Origin: Flavobacterium sp. A45
GTDB taxonomy: Bacteria > Bacteroidota > Bacteroidia > Flavobacteriales > Flavobacteriaceae
Reading direction: 5' to 3'
NCBI RefSeq assembly: GCF_002001005.1
Contig: NZ_MUNX01000045.1
Coordinates: 1-45,997, forward strand
DNA length: 45,997 nucleotides
In this document: positions 1-9,004 of the stretch, piece after piece
Layout: each line of letters opens with the position of its first letter
Numbering within the stretch: position 1 is the first letter of the stretch
The notes under the pieces: generated by a model
Databases searched by the model: none
Told to the model about the DNA's origin: nothing
Seen by the model: only the letters and a program-made list of their open reading frames with translations
Translations under genes and position numbers: made by a program

Positions 1-50
1 TTATTATTTAATACCTATTATATATACCATATACTTAATTATAAAAACAA

Positions 51-87
51 AAAATGCCTCCAGAAAGATTCTCTCTGGAAGCATTTT
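51..87 (-). terminator. Terminator of the araC-type gene
   Basis: An imperfect hairpin pairs AAAATGC..TCCAGA (51-64) with TCTGGA..GCATTTT (74-87) around a 9-base loop, with one mismatch. It lies just downstream of the leftward regulator gene. A-rich sequence on the left arm side gives a T-rich tail in the leftward transcript, as expected for an intrinsic terminator. Confidence 0.6.
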
Positions 88-107
88 AACAAAAAAGTAA
101 ATGTTTA

Positions 108-986
108 TTACAAAATTCTCTTTAATCCCGAAAAATCATCACGGTATTGGCTAGGAGTACATTTCTTAAAAGCTTTAAAGCTTCGATTGAAATTGGCTAT
201 ATTATTAAAGCCTGATTTGAACGCAACTTCAGACACACTAAGGTCTTTCTCAACCAGCCATCTGGCGGCATAACCAATTCGAATATCATTAATATAATTG
301 ACAAATGTTTTTCCTGTTCGTTTTTTTATAAACCTATTAAAAGAAATCGTTGTCATATTGGCCACGCCTGCCACTTCTTCCAATGACAATTTCTCTGCAA
401 AATTCTTTTGAATATAATCATAGATCAATTTCATTTTGTCATACTCTTCAAAAGTATCATTTTCGACGGTAAAAGTTGACAAAAGCCTTTGATTACGGGA
501 GTTCGCTAGATCATACAATATTGAGATAATCTCCAAGAAATAGTCCATACCATCCAACTTGGATATCTTTATCAACCTCGGAGTGAGCATTTCGGCTACC
601 TGATTTGAAAATAAAATACCATGTACAGAACGATTAAACATCTCCTTTATAGGTGTCATAATTCGCCTGGACAGCAAAAATTCATGAAAAAGATCATGAT
701 GAAACTGAATTGTTATCTCGTGAATATCTTTGTTTTTACATTTATGTTGTTCCCAACCATGATACAAATTAGGCCCAACCAACACCAACTCCACATCATC
801 AATCTCTTCTATATTGTCACCTACCACGCGTTTTACCCCTTTTCCGTTCAATATAAAATTGATTTCAAATTCAGGATGATAATGAATTGGATAATCAAAT
901 TCATCCTTAACTCTGTCAAAAACCAAAAAACTATCTTGTGCTGCAAGGGGAACAATTTCCCTATGAAAATTTTTAAAAGCGCTCAT
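108..986 (-). CDS. AraC family transcriptional regulator of the mannan locus
   Basis: This is a 292-residue AraC/XylS-type regulator. Residues about 15-95 form a cupin-like sensor domain (FDYPIHYHPEFEINFIL, then GPNLYHGWE). Residues about 187-287 hold the double helix-turn-helix domain, including LSLEEVAGVANMTTISFNRF and the family signature LSVSEVAFKSGFNNIANFNR followed by TPSQYRDD. It is transcribed away from the mannan operon, with a 278-bp shared promoter region between them, the usual position for a local activator. Its ligand is not evident; a mannan-derived oligosaccharide is an inference from the neighbours. Start ATG at 986; a hairpin terminator follows the stop. Confidence 0.9.
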   Translation of the reverse strand: MSAFKNFHREIVPLAAQDSFLVFDRVKDEFDYPIHYHPEFEINFILNGKGVKRVVGDNIEEIDDVELVLVGPNLYHGWEQHKCKNKDIHEITIQFHHDLFHEFLLSRRIMTPIKEMFNRSVHGILFSNQVAEMLTPRLIKISKLDGMDYFLEIISILYDLANSRNQRLLSTFTVENDTFEEYDKMKLIYDYIQKNFAEKLSLEEVAGVANMTTISFNRFIKKRTGKTFVNYINDIRIGYAARWLVEKDLSVSEVAFKSGFNNIANFNRSFKAFKKCTPSQYRDDFSGLKRIL

Positions 987-1264
987 AATTCATTTTTTTA
1001 TTTGCAATAATAAGATATAAAATTGATAAAATAATATTAATCCAAAAGATCTTATTACTATATCTTTGAAAAATGAAATTTTATTTTTGAATATAAAAAC
1101 AGCTTCAAAAAATACAAATCCTTTTAAAGCGTTTAATTTTTTAACATTTTGACAAAAAATTAGTAAAAACATAAAATTTCAACTTTAAAATAGCAACTAT
1201 TTGAAAATCAATTTTAATCGATTTTAAATTTATTTTAAGCCAATCAAAACTCATTTTTTTAATT
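987..1264. promoter_or_regulatory. Divergent promoter region, araC / mannan operon
   Basis: This very A+T-rich 278-bp gap lies between two divergent genes. The only exact match I found to the Bacteroidota -7 element TAnnTTTG is TATCTTTG at 1061-1068 on the plus strand. It would give a leader of roughly 190 nt before the first GH26 gene. No convincing -33 element accompanies it, and no clear promoter was found for the leftward gene. Operator sites for the AraC protein probably lie here, but no direct repeat stands out by eye. Confidence 0.35.
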
Positions 1265-2410
1265 ATGACAAAATCAAACTATATACTCTCACTTTTTTTT
1301 GCTTTTAGCACATTTTGTTCGTCTCATTCACAAACAAGTGATACTAAATTATCATTATCTGATAAAAAATCAACAAAAAACACAGTTAAATTATACGAAA
1401 ATTTAAATAAAACAACTCAAAAAGGTATCTTATTTGGACATCAAGACGATTTGGCATACGGTGCGAACTGGAAGTATGAAGCAGGACGAAGCGATGTAAA
1501 AGATGTCGTTGGCGATTTTCCAGCAGTTTATGGATGGGATTTGGGAGGTCTTGAAAGCAAATCGGACAAAAATATAGACGGTATTCCTTTTGACAAAATG
1601 AGGCAATACATAATTGAAGGACACAACCGAGGAGCCGTTATCACAATCAGTTGGCATCCAAACAATCCTTTAACAGGAGGAAATGCTTGGGACACCACAC
1701 CAAAATCATTAGCTTCTGCTTTACCTGGTGGTGTAAGCCATGAAAAATTCAAGTCTTGGCTGGATGAAGCAGCAAAATATATTTTAACTTTAAGAGATAA
1801 AAAAGGAGATTTAATTCCAATACTATACCGCCCTTATCATGAACTTACCGGAACTTGGTTTTGGTGGTGCAAAAACAACGGAAGTCCTGAAGAGTTTAAA
1901 ATCCTTTGGAAATTTACTCTCGATTATTTTCAAAAGAAAGGAGTTAACAATTTAATTTACGTGTACAATACCGCCGATTTCAACTCTAGGGAAGATTTCT
2001 TGGAATACTATCCCGGAACCGAATATGTTGATGTTTTGAGCTTTGATAAGTATCAATACAGTGATCCTACAAAAGACAACTCATTCATTGAAAGTTGCCA
2101 AAAACAATTTGGAATCATAGACCAAATCGCAAAAGAGCAAAACAAAATTATTGCTTTTGCAGAAACAGGCTACGAGGCTATCCCGTATGACAAATGGTGG
2201 ACAGACACCTTAATGAAAGCTATGGGTGACTACAAAATATCTTATGTGCTGGTTTGGAGAAATCATGGCTGGCAGGAAAAAGAACAAAAAATGCATTATT
2301 ATGCTCCTTTCAAGGGACAAGTGAGTGAAAAAGATTTTGTAGATTTCTATAATCTAAACAACATTCTTTTTGAAAAAGATGCTGCAAAAATTAACCTATA
2401 TAAAAAATAA
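1265..2410 (+). CDS. GH26 beta-mannanase (secreted)
   Basis: A 381-residue glycoside hydrolase family 26 enzyme, expected to hydrolyse beta-1,4-mannosidic bonds. An N-terminal signal peptide (hydrophobic residues 7-20, ending about HSQ at 23) has no good lipobox, although Cys18 is present. The two catalytic glutamates are visible: acid/base Glu193 in RPYHELTGTWFWW and nucleophile Glu300 in AFAETGYE. The HPNNP motif at 131-135 follows the family substrate-binding strand. It is first in the rightward operon and 25 bp ahead of the sugar symporter. The split of work between this enzyme and the second GH26 (6244-7476) is unknown; one may be an exo-acting mannobiohydrolase. Confidence 0.9.
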   Translation: MTKSNYILSLFFAFSTFCSSHSQTSDTKLSLSDKKSTKNTVKLYENLNKTTQKGILFGHQDDLAYGANWKYEAGRSDVKDVVGDFPAVYGWDLGGLESKSDKNIDGIPFDKMRQYIIEGHNRGAVITISWHPNNPLTGGNAWDTTPKSLASALPGGVSHEKFKSWLDEAAKYILTLRDKKGDLIPILYRPYHELTGTWFWWCKNNGSPEEFKILWKFTLDYFQKKGVNNLIYVYNTADFNSREDFLEYYPGTEYVDVLSFDKYQYSDPTKDNSFIESCQKQFGIIDQIAKEQNKIIAFAETGYEAIPYDKWWTDTLMKAMGDYKISYVLVWRNHGWQEKEQKMHYYAPFKGQVSEKDFVDFYNLNNILFEKDAAKINLYKK

Positions 2411-2435
2411 CCCCAAAAGACATTAACCTCTAAAA

Positions 2436-3827
2436 ATGGAAGAAAAAATTAAATTAAAAGAAAAAATCGGTTACGGATTAGGTGATGCTGCTTCCTCAAT
2501 GTTCTGGAAAATTTTCAGTATGTATCTAATGTTTTTTTACACAGATGTCTTTGGACTAGCACCTGCCGTAGTTGGAACAATGTTTTTAATTACGCGTATC
2601 TGGGATTCCTGTTTTGATCCTTTGGTAGGTATTATTGCAGACCGCACCAAAAGCCGTTGGGGAAAATTCAGACCTTACTTATTGTGGACAGCTATTCCTT
2701 TTGCCATAATAGGTGTACTTACTTTTTACACTCCTGATTTTGACGAAAAAGGAAAAATAATATATGCATACGTTACTTATTCCTTAATGATGATGATTTA
2801 TTCCATCATTAATGTGCCCTATGCATCCTTGCTTGGTGTAATGTCGGGTGACCGCAAAGAACGCACAACACTTTCGTCCTACCGTATGGTTTTTGCCTTT
2901 GGCGGAAGTTTATTGGCTCTTTGGTTAATTGAACCTTTGGTTAATCATTTTGGAGGAAATTTAAATTCTAAAATGGGCTGGTTATACACCATTATTGTTT
3001 TTGGAATGATTACTACAGCTTTCTTTTGGGGTTGCTTTTTTCTTACCAAAGAAAGAGTACAGCCTATAAACGATGAAAAACCTAACTTAAAAGAAGACTT
3101 GAATGATCTTCTTAAAAACAGACCTTGGTGGATTTTATTGGGTGCCGGAATCGGAGCTTTGATATTCAACTCTATACGTGACGGAGCCGCAGTTTATTAT
3201 TTTAAATACTATGTAAGCAGCACTGTAAGCTACAGTTTCAACATTCTGGGAGAGAATTTTGCAATGACTCCAACCACACTTTATTTAGTATTAGGACAAG
3301 CCGCAAATATCATTGGTGTTATTGCAGCTACGCCTATTGCAAATAAAATCGGAAAAAAGAAAACCTTCTTTGGTGCAATGGCTCTAGCTGCGATTCTGAG
3401 TGTCATTTTCTACTATTTAGGAAAAGAAGATGTTATGCTTATCATGATTTTCCAAGTACTTATCAGTATTTGTGCCGGCTGTATTTTCCCATTAATCTGG
3501 TCGATGTATGCTGATAGTGCTGATTACTCCGAATGGAAACAAGGAAGAAGAGCAACAGGACTTATTTTCTCTGCCTCTTCGATGTCACAAAAATTTGGAT
3601 GGACAATTGGCGGCGCTGCTACAGGCTGGCTATTGGGATACTTTGGTTTCCAAGCCAATGTAGCACAAACAGTAACTGCACAGACCGGAATACAGTTAAT
3701 GCTGAGCATTCTTCCTGCAATTGCAGCAGCCATCTCAGTACTTTTTATCATTTTCTATCCGCTGTCAGAAGAGAAATTGCAGGCTATTGAAGATGACCTT
3801 AATGACAAAAGAAATATCAATAAATAA
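2436..3827 (+). CDS. GPH-family sugar:cation symporter (MFS)
   Basis: A 463-residue polytopic inner-membrane protein with about 12 transmembrane helices, of the glycoside-pentoside-hexuronide:cation symporter family. The diagnostic cytoplasmic loop reads DPLVGIIADRTKSRWGKFRPY (about 55-77), and a second conserved stretch, YADSADYSEWKQGRRATG, occurs near 360. Family members co-transport a sugar with Na+ or H+. Its position directly before mannosylglucose phosphorylase and the 2-epimerase makes beta-1,4-mannobiose the likely substrate; this is inferred from context, not read from sequence. It is co-transcribed with its neighbours (25 bp and 23 bp spacers). Confidence 0.88.
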   Translation: MEEKIKLKEKIGYGLGDAASSMFWKIFSMYLMFFYTDVFGLAPAVVGTMFLITRIWDSCFDPLVGIIADRTKSRWGKFRPYLLWTAIPFAIIGVLTFYTPDFDEKGKIIYAYVTYSLMMMIYSIINVPYASLLGVMSGDRKERTTLSSYRMVFAFGGSLLALWLIEPLVNHFGGNLNSKMGWLYTIIVFGMITTAFFWGCFFLTKERVQPINDEKPNLKEDLNDLLKNRPWWILLGAGIGALIFNSIRDGAAVYYFKYYVSSTVSYSFNILGENFAMTPTTLYLVLGQAANIIGVIAATPIANKIGKKKTFFGAMALAAILSVIFYYLGKEDVMLIMIFQVLISICAGCIFPLIWSMYADSADYSEWKQGRRATGLIFSASSMSQKFGWTIGGAATGWLLGYFGFQANVAQTVTAQTGIQLMLSILPAIAAAISVLFIIFYPLSEEKLQAIEDDLNDKRNINK

Positions 3828-3850
3828 TATACGATTTAGAACATTCAATT

Positions 3851-5044
3851 ATGAGTACAACAGCAATAAAAGCCGATTCAGGACAAATAAAAATGGAACT
3901 TGAAAAGCAATTTAACACGCTTATACAAACAGAAAACCAGCCTCAAGACGGGATCGGGAACGGCATATATACACGTTATAAAAATCCTGTTTTAACCGCT
4001 GCACATACACCATTGGAATGGAGATTTGATTTTAATCCAAAGACAAATCCGTTGTTTTTGGAAAGAATTCAAATAAACGCCACATTCAATGCAGGAGCTA
4101 TAAAATGGAATGATAAATATGTGCTTGCTGTACGTGTTGAAGGTGCCGACAGAAAATCTTTTTTTGCTATTGCAGAAAGTCCGAATGGAGTAGATAATTT
4201 CAAGTTTTGGGACAAGCCCTGCGTTATTCCTCAAACTGAAGAACCAGATACTAATGTATATGACATGCGTTTAATAAAGCATGAAGATGGTTGGATTTAC
4301 GGTATTTTTTGTACCGAAAGAAAAGATCCCTCTGCGCCACAAGGCGATACGAGTACGGCTATTGCAAATGCAGGAATTGTTCGTGCCAAAGATTTAATAA
4401 ATTGGGAAAGACTGCCAGATTTGATTTCGAATACTGGACAGCAGCGGAACGTGGTATTGCATCCGGAATTTGTAGACGGAAAATATGCTTTATACACACG
4501 TCCTCAAGACGGATTTATTGATGTTGGAAACGGCGGTGGAATTGGGCTAGGCTATGTTGATGACATGACTAATCCAATTGTAAAAGAAGAAAAAATAATA
4601 TATGGAAAAAAATATCACACCGTATATGAATTAAAAAACGGACTTGGACCTGCACCTATCAAAACTGAAAAAGGTTGGTTACATTTAGCTCACGGAGTTC
4701 GTAATACAGCTGCAGGTTTGCGTTATACACTATACATGTTCATGACGGATTTGAATGATATTGCAAAAGTTACTCATGCTCCTGCTGGTCATTTTATGGG
4801 ACCTGAAGGTGTAGAAAGAGTTGGTGATGTTTCTAATGTTTTATTTTCTAATGGATGGATCGAAGATAAAGACGGTACAGTCTACATCTATTATGCTTCT
4901 TCTGATACTAGAATGCACGTGGCGGTTTCTTCAGTGGAAAGATTAGTGGATTATGTTATAAATACTCCTGAAGACACTTTGACATCTGCAGGTTCCGTAA
5001 ATGCTATTATCAATCAAGTGAATAGAAACAAAGAAATTTCATAA
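3851..5044 (+). CDS. GH130 4-O-beta-D-mannosyl-D-glucose phosphorylase
   Basis: A 397-residue cytoplasmic enzyme without signal peptide, matching GH130 subfamily 1. It would convert mannosyl-beta-1,4-glucose and phosphate into mannose-1-phosphate and glucose. Visible motifs are ERIQINATFNAGAI, VRVEGADRKSFFAIAES and the catalytic-acid segment NVYDMR (Asp138), followed by DGWIYGIFCTERKD, plus GLGPAPIKTEKGWLHLAHGVR (about 254-274). The chosen ATG follows the symporter stop by 23 bp; an internal ATG at residue 15 is an alternative. The 2-epimerase gene follows after two bases, so the two enzymes are translationally linked, as in the mannan pathway described for Bacteroides fragilis. The gene after the epimerase is a mannanase, which fixes the context. 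Confidence 0.92.
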   Translation: MSTTAIKADSGQIKMELEKQFNTLIQTENQPQDGIGNGIYTRYKNPVLTAAHTPLEWRFDFNPKTNPLFLERIQINATFNAGAIKWNDKYVLAVRVEGADRKSFFAIAESPNGVDNFKFWDKPCVIPQTEEPDTNVYDMRLIKHEDGWIYGIFCTERKDPSAPQGDTSTAIANAGIVRAKDLINWERLPDLISNTGQQRNVVLHPEFVDGKYALYTRPQDGFIDVGNGGGIGLGYVDDMTNPIVKEEKIIYGKKYHTVYELKNGLGPAPIKTEKGWLHLAHGVRNTAAGLRYTLYMFMTDLNDIAKVTHAPAGHFMGPEGVERVGDVSNVLFSNGWIEDKDGTVYIYYASSDTRMHVAVSSVERLVDYVINTPEDTLTSAGSVNAIINQVNRNKEIS

Positions 5045-5046
5045 TT

Positions 5047-6231
5047 GTGAATTCCAATTTAAAAAATCTAAAAATAGAACTAAAGCTTGAGCTTCAAAGT
5101 ATCCTCTCCTATTGGATGGATAATACTATGGACGAAAAAAACGGTGGCTTTGTTGGACAAATAGATTACAATAACAACACAAATAATAAAGCCGAAAAAG
5201 GGTCTGTACTTAATGCAAGATTACTATGGACTTTTTCTGCTGCCTATAAAATTTCACATAATAAAGAGCATTTAAACATTGCAAAACGTGCTTTTGAATA
5301 TATTTCGGAACACTTTTACGACACTGAATTTGGCGGGATTTTTTGGAGCATCAATTATAATGGCACTCCAAAAGATACTAAAAACCAAATTTATGCATTG
5401 GCCTTTGTTATTTATGGTTTGAGCGAATATTATTCGGTTACCAAAGATGAAAAATCTTTGGAACTTGCTATCGCTTTGTACACTAAAATTCAGGAATACA
5501 GCTACGATGCAGACAAAGGCGGTTACTTAGAAGCCTTTACCCGCGATTGGCAGCCTATTGATGATTTACGCTTAAGCGAAAAGGATGCCAACGAAAAGAA
5601 AACAATGAATACTCATTTGCATATCGTAGAAGGATTTGCAAATTTATACACCGTTTGGAAAGACGAATCATTACGAAAAGTCATTGTTGAATTATTAGCA
5701 ACTATCGAAAAATACTTCATCAATACCGAAACAGGACATTTAAGGTTGTTTTTTGATGAAAATTGGATTGAAAAGAAAGACGTCATCTCGTATGGTCACG
5801 ACATTGAAGCAGCCTGGCTATTATTGCGATGCGCAGAAATTGTGGAAGACGAAAAACTCATTTCTAATTATAAAAAACATGCCATTCAAATTGCAGAAGT
5901 CACCAAAGAAGGAATAGATCACGACGGCGGATTATGGTATGAATACGATCCAGAAACGAATGAATTAATGGCCGAAAAGCATTGGTGGCCACAAGCCGAG
6001 CTGATGATCGGTTACTTTACTGCTTGGCAGCTTTCAGGAAAACATGAGTATTTGGACATTGTTTTCAAAAATTGGGATTTTACAAAAAAGCATATCATTG
6101 ACAAAGAAAATGGGGAGTGGTTTTGGGGTGTACTCAGTGATTATTCGAAGATACAAAAAGACAAAGCCGGTTTCTGGAAATGTCCTTATCACAATGGCAG
6201 AGCGTGCATTGAATTAATTAACCGAATCTAA
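5047..6231 (+). CDS. Mannobiose / cellobiose 2-epimerase
   Basis: A 394-residue (alpha/alpha)6-barrel enzyme of the N-acylglucosamine / cellobiose 2-epimerase family. It would turn beta-1,4-mannobiose into mannosylglucose, the substrate of the preceding phosphorylase. The conserved catalytic histidines are seen as His192 (MNTHLHIVEG), His251 (SYGHDIEAAW) and His382 (CPYHNGRA). Their spacing equals that of Rhodothermus marinus cellobiose epimerase (200/259/390, from memory). The start codon is GTG, two bases after the upstream stop, typical of coupled translation. No signal peptide is present, so it acts in the cytoplasm. Confidence 0.9.
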   Translation: MNSNLKNLKIELKLELQSILSYWMDNTMDEKNGGFVGQIDYNNNTNNKAEKGSVLNARLLWTFSAAYKISHNKEHLNIAKRAFEYISEHFYDTEFGGIFWSINYNGTPKDTKNQIYALAFVIYGLSEYYSVTKDEKSLELAIALYTKIQEYSYDADKGGYLEAFTRDWQPIDDLRLSEKDANEKKTMNTHLHIVEGFANLYTVWKDESLRKVIVELLATIEKYFINTETGHLRLFFDENWIEKKDVISYGHDIEAAWLLLRCAEIVEDEKLISNYKKHAIQIAEVTKEGIDHDGGLWYEYDPETNELMAEKHWWPQAELMIGYFTAWQLSGKHEYLDIVFKNWDFTKKHIIDKENGEWFWGVLSDYSKIQKDKAGFWKCPYHNGRACIELINRI

Positions 6232-6243
6232 GTACACGACACT

Positions 6244-7476
6244 ATGAGGAATACTTTTTTAAAGATTATAATTCCAAGCTTTCTAATTACACTTAGCAGC
6301 TGTTCCAAAGACGATCCTGCAACTGACCCAATTGTTGTTCCTCCAGTTGAAGTAACCGATGCACTGACGACACAAAACGTAAAAACCTATATGGTTGACC
6401 CAAATGCCTCAGCAGAAACGGTTGCCCTGTTTTATAACTTAAAAAAACTGGCTAAAACTAAATTTGCAATTGGACAGCAAGATGCTTTTAGTGGTTTTTA
6501 CAATAATGGCTCAACTACTGAATCAGATATTAAGAAAACTACGGGATATGATCCAGCACTTTTAGGAAACGACTTTATATTTATAACTGATAAGCAAAAT
6601 AATAATCAAGCGGACAATTGGTTTTACCAACAGGAGCAAAAAACAATAAATGATGTTAAAGCAGCTTACGCTAAAGGTATAATAAACACTTTTTCCTGGC
6701 ACATAAGAGAACCGTATAATGAAGACAGCTTTTATACTGCCGATATGACAACAGAGCAAAAATCAACCGCTTTTAAAAGTATTTTGCCTGGCGGTGCCAA
6801 TCACGAATGGTACAAGAAAAAACTCGATAAAATAGCCAGCGTTTTCTTAAAATTGACAGGGTCAAAAGGAGAATTTATTCCGGTTATTTTCAGACCTTTT
6901 CATGAGTTTGACGGAAGCTGGTTTTGGTGGGGAGCTAATTTTTGTACCGCCGAAGAATATAAAACGGCTTATCAATTTACAGTTACTTATTTAAGAGATA
7001 CAAAAGGTGTTCACAATGTTTTATATGCCTTCTCACCTGATAATTCCTACTCCAAATCGGCTGATTATTTGAGTCGTTATCCTGGAGACAAATATGTAGA
7101 TGTGCTGGGAATGGATAATTACGGGGATTTCGCTGCCGGACAAGCGCAAACAGGTGCTACTAAAGCCAATGCCAAACTAAAAATGATTTCGGATTTGGCA
7201 ATAACAAAAGTAAAGATTGCCGCAATGACCGAAACTGGTTATTATGTTACCGCAACGACTCCGCCAATAAACGAATGGTTTTCGACCTATTTATATAGTG
7301 CACTGACAGCCAATAGCGTTCAAATTAGTTATGTTATGTTTTGGAATAATAGCAAAGACGGCTATTGGGTCCCAACCCCAACAGCAACAAATGCAGCTGA
7401 TTTTAAAACATTTGCAACAAAACCAAAATCGGCATTGATAAATACTTTACCTAAAATGTATGAGTTGCCAAAATAA
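6244..7476 (+). CDS. GH26 beta-mannanase, lipoprotein
   Basis: A 410-residue second GH26 enzyme. The signal sequence ends in a clear lipobox (ITLSSC, Cys20) followed by SKDD, an acidic patch typical of surface-exported Bacteroidota lipoproteins. A proline-rich linker (29-37) precedes the catalytic domain. The acid/base is Glu221 in FRPFHEFDGSWFWW and the nucleophile Glu330 in AAMTETGYY. Compared with the first GH26 it is cell-anchored and carries an insertion around the ITDKQNNNQADNW region. It probably makes or trims manno-oligosaccharides at the outer membrane. It starts 12 bp after the epimerase, in the same operon. Confidence 0.9.
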   Translation: MRNTFLKIIIPSFLITLSSCSKDDPATDPIVVPPVEVTDALTTQNVKTYMVDPNASAETVALFYNLKKLAKTKFAIGQQDAFSGFYNNGSTTESDIKKTTGYDPALLGNDFIFITDKQNNNQADNWFYQQEQKTINDVKAAYAKGIINTFSWHIREPYNEDSFYTADMTTEQKSTAFKSILPGGANHEWYKKKLDKIASVFLKLTGSKGEFIPVIFRPFHEFDGSWFWWGANFCTAEEYKTAYQFTVTYLRDTKGVHNVLYAFSPDNSYSKSADYLSRYPGDKYVDVLGMDNYGDFAAGQAQTGATKANAKLKMISDLAITKVKIAAMTETGYYVTATTPPINEWFSTYLYSALTANSVQISYVMFWNNSKDGYWVPTPTATNAADFKTFATKPKSALINTLPKMYELPK

Positions 7477-7507
7477 ATTTTAAGTTCTCTTATATAACGA
7501 AAAGCTC

Positions 7508-7641
7508 TAGCCCTGATAATAGTGGAAAGCCCGGAGTCTCGCTGATTTAATTTTTTTGTGTTTGAAAAGCGACTGAAAGAAGCTCTTTCAAACACTTAAA
7601 AAATTTATCAGCGAGATGAGGACTTGTAACGGATAGCAGGA
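7508..7641 (+). repeat. Structured intergenic repeat, subclass 1, copy A
   Basis: This element fills most of the 186-bp gap between the lipoprotein GH26 and GH5 genes. It opens with TAGCCCTGATAATAGTGGAA and closes with TGTAACGGATAGCAGGA. Between them are nested stems: CTCGCTGAT (7538-7546) with ATCAGCGAG, and GTGTTTGAAA (7558-7567) with TTTCAAACAC (7586-7595). The terminal CCTG (7512-7515) can pair with CAGG (7637-7640). It is related to the copy at 34988-35058, where the same outer stem is CCCG/CGGG. It would be transcribed within the mannan operon; its function is unknown. Confidence 0.75.
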
Positions 7642-7662
7642 TTAGCTTCTAAAAAATAAACC

Positions 7663-8961
7663 ATGAAAAAGACATTCTTCTATTTAGCCTTAATTGCATT
7701 AGTACTTGTAAATCTTGATGGTTATGCCCAAAAACAGCAGGCAAGAATCACCGTAAAAGGAACGCAGTTTTATAAAGGCGACAAGCCTTATTCCTATATT
7801 GGAACGAATTATTGGTATGGAAGTTTACTGGCTTCAAAAAAAGTGGGCGATCGAAAAAGACTGCTTCGCGAACTGGATTTAATGAAGAAAAACGGTATCG
7901 ATAACTTACGGATTTTGGTGGGTGGTGATGGTGGAAAATACGATTTTACCGTTCGTCCCGCTTTGCAGTATGAGCAAGGAAAATATGATGATGATTTACT
8001 GGACGGCTTGGATTTTTTGATTGCCGAAATGGGGAAACGCAACATGTATGCAGTATTATTTTTGACCAATAACTGGGAATGGTCCGGCGGAATGTCACAA
8101 TATTTAGAGTGGAATGGTAAAGGGGCGATTCCTGTGCCTGCAATAGCTCCAAATACTTGGCCACAATTTATGGCGTACACAGAACAATTCCATAGTTGTG
8201 AGCCCTGCATTGAAGGTTTGAACAATCATGTAAAATATATTGTTGGCAGAACAAATACTTATACAAAAAGAAAATACACCGAAGACAACACGATTATGGC
8301 GTGGCAAGTCGGAAATGAACCAAGACTTTTTACGGTTGAAAATGAGGCGAAATTCACTGTTTGGCTGAATAATATTGTGAATTTAATTGACAGCTTGGAT
8401 AAATACCACTTGATTTCTACTGGCTCTGAAGGACTAAATAGTTCGAATGATGACATTGGGATTTTTGAAAGAACACATTTAAACCCAAATATTGATTATT
8501 TGACAATGCACATCTGGCCGAAAAACTGGAATTGGTTCAAAGCTGATAATGCCGAGAAAACATTGTCAACAACTCTAGAAAACACAGGGATTTATATCGA
8601 TAAGCATATAAAAGTAGCTCAAGATTTGAAAAGACCAATTATTATTGAAGAATTTGGTTTGCCTAGAGAAAATGAAAGTTTAGTAAATGGCACATCGGTT
8701 GCCAATAGAGATGTTTTTTACAATTATATCTTCAACCGAGTTGCAGAAAGTGTCGCCAACAAAAGCGTTCTGCAAGCTGCTAATTTTTGGGGATTTGGCG
8801 GTGAAGGAAAACCAGTTATGACTGATGGAAAATGGAATCCTGGAGACCCTTTGACAACGGATCCGCCACAGGAGCCACAGGGATTAAATTCGGTTTTTTC
8901 TTCTGATAAATCGACTTTAGAATTGGTAAAAAAGTACAATCTGGAATTGAAAAAAAATTAA
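7663..8961 (+). CDS. GH5 (subfamily 7-like) endo-beta-1,4-mannanase
   Basis: A 432-residue secreted glycoside hydrolase family 5 enzyme with a Sec signal peptide ending DGYAQ (about 19-23). The catalytic (beta/alpha)8 barrel shows the acid/base Glu219 in MAWQVGNEPR and the nucleophile Glu330 in IIEEFGLPRE. YIGTNYWYGSLL near the start and MHIWPKNWNWF (282-292) are typical of bacterial and plant-type GH5_7 mannanases. It would cut mannan internally and supply oligosaccharides to the GH26 enzymes. It is separated from the upstream gene by the structured repeat, so its expression may be adjusted there. No carbohydrate-binding module or T9SS tail is seen. Confidence 0.9.
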   Translation: MKKTFFYLALIALVLVNLDGYAQKQQARITVKGTQFYKGDKPYSYIGTNYWYGSLLASKKVGDRKRLLRELDLMKKNGIDNLRILVGGDGGKYDFTVRPALQYEQGKYDDDLLDGLDFLIAEMGKRNMYAVLFLTNNWEWSGGMSQYLEWNGKGAIPVPAIAPNTWPQFMAYTEQFHSCEPCIEGLNNHVKYIVGRTNTYTKRKYTEDNTIMAWQVGNEPRLFTVENEAKFTVWLNNIVNLIDSLDKYHLISTGSEGLNSSNDDIGIFERTHLNPNIDYLTMHIWPKNWNWFKADNAEKTLSTTLENTGIYIDKHIKVAQDLKRPIIIEEFGLPRENESLVNGTSVANRDVFYNYIFNRVAESVANKSVLQAANFWGFGGEGKPVMTDGKWNPGDPLTTDPPQEPQGLNSVFSSDKSTLELVKKYNLELKKN

Positions 8962-9004
8962 CCGAATTAGAACATAAAAAACAAATTAACTAACCGAAAA
9001 GACA

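Noticed and set aside
621..1010. 129-codon plus-strand open frame
   Set aside because: Antisense to the AraC gene and without recognisable domain.
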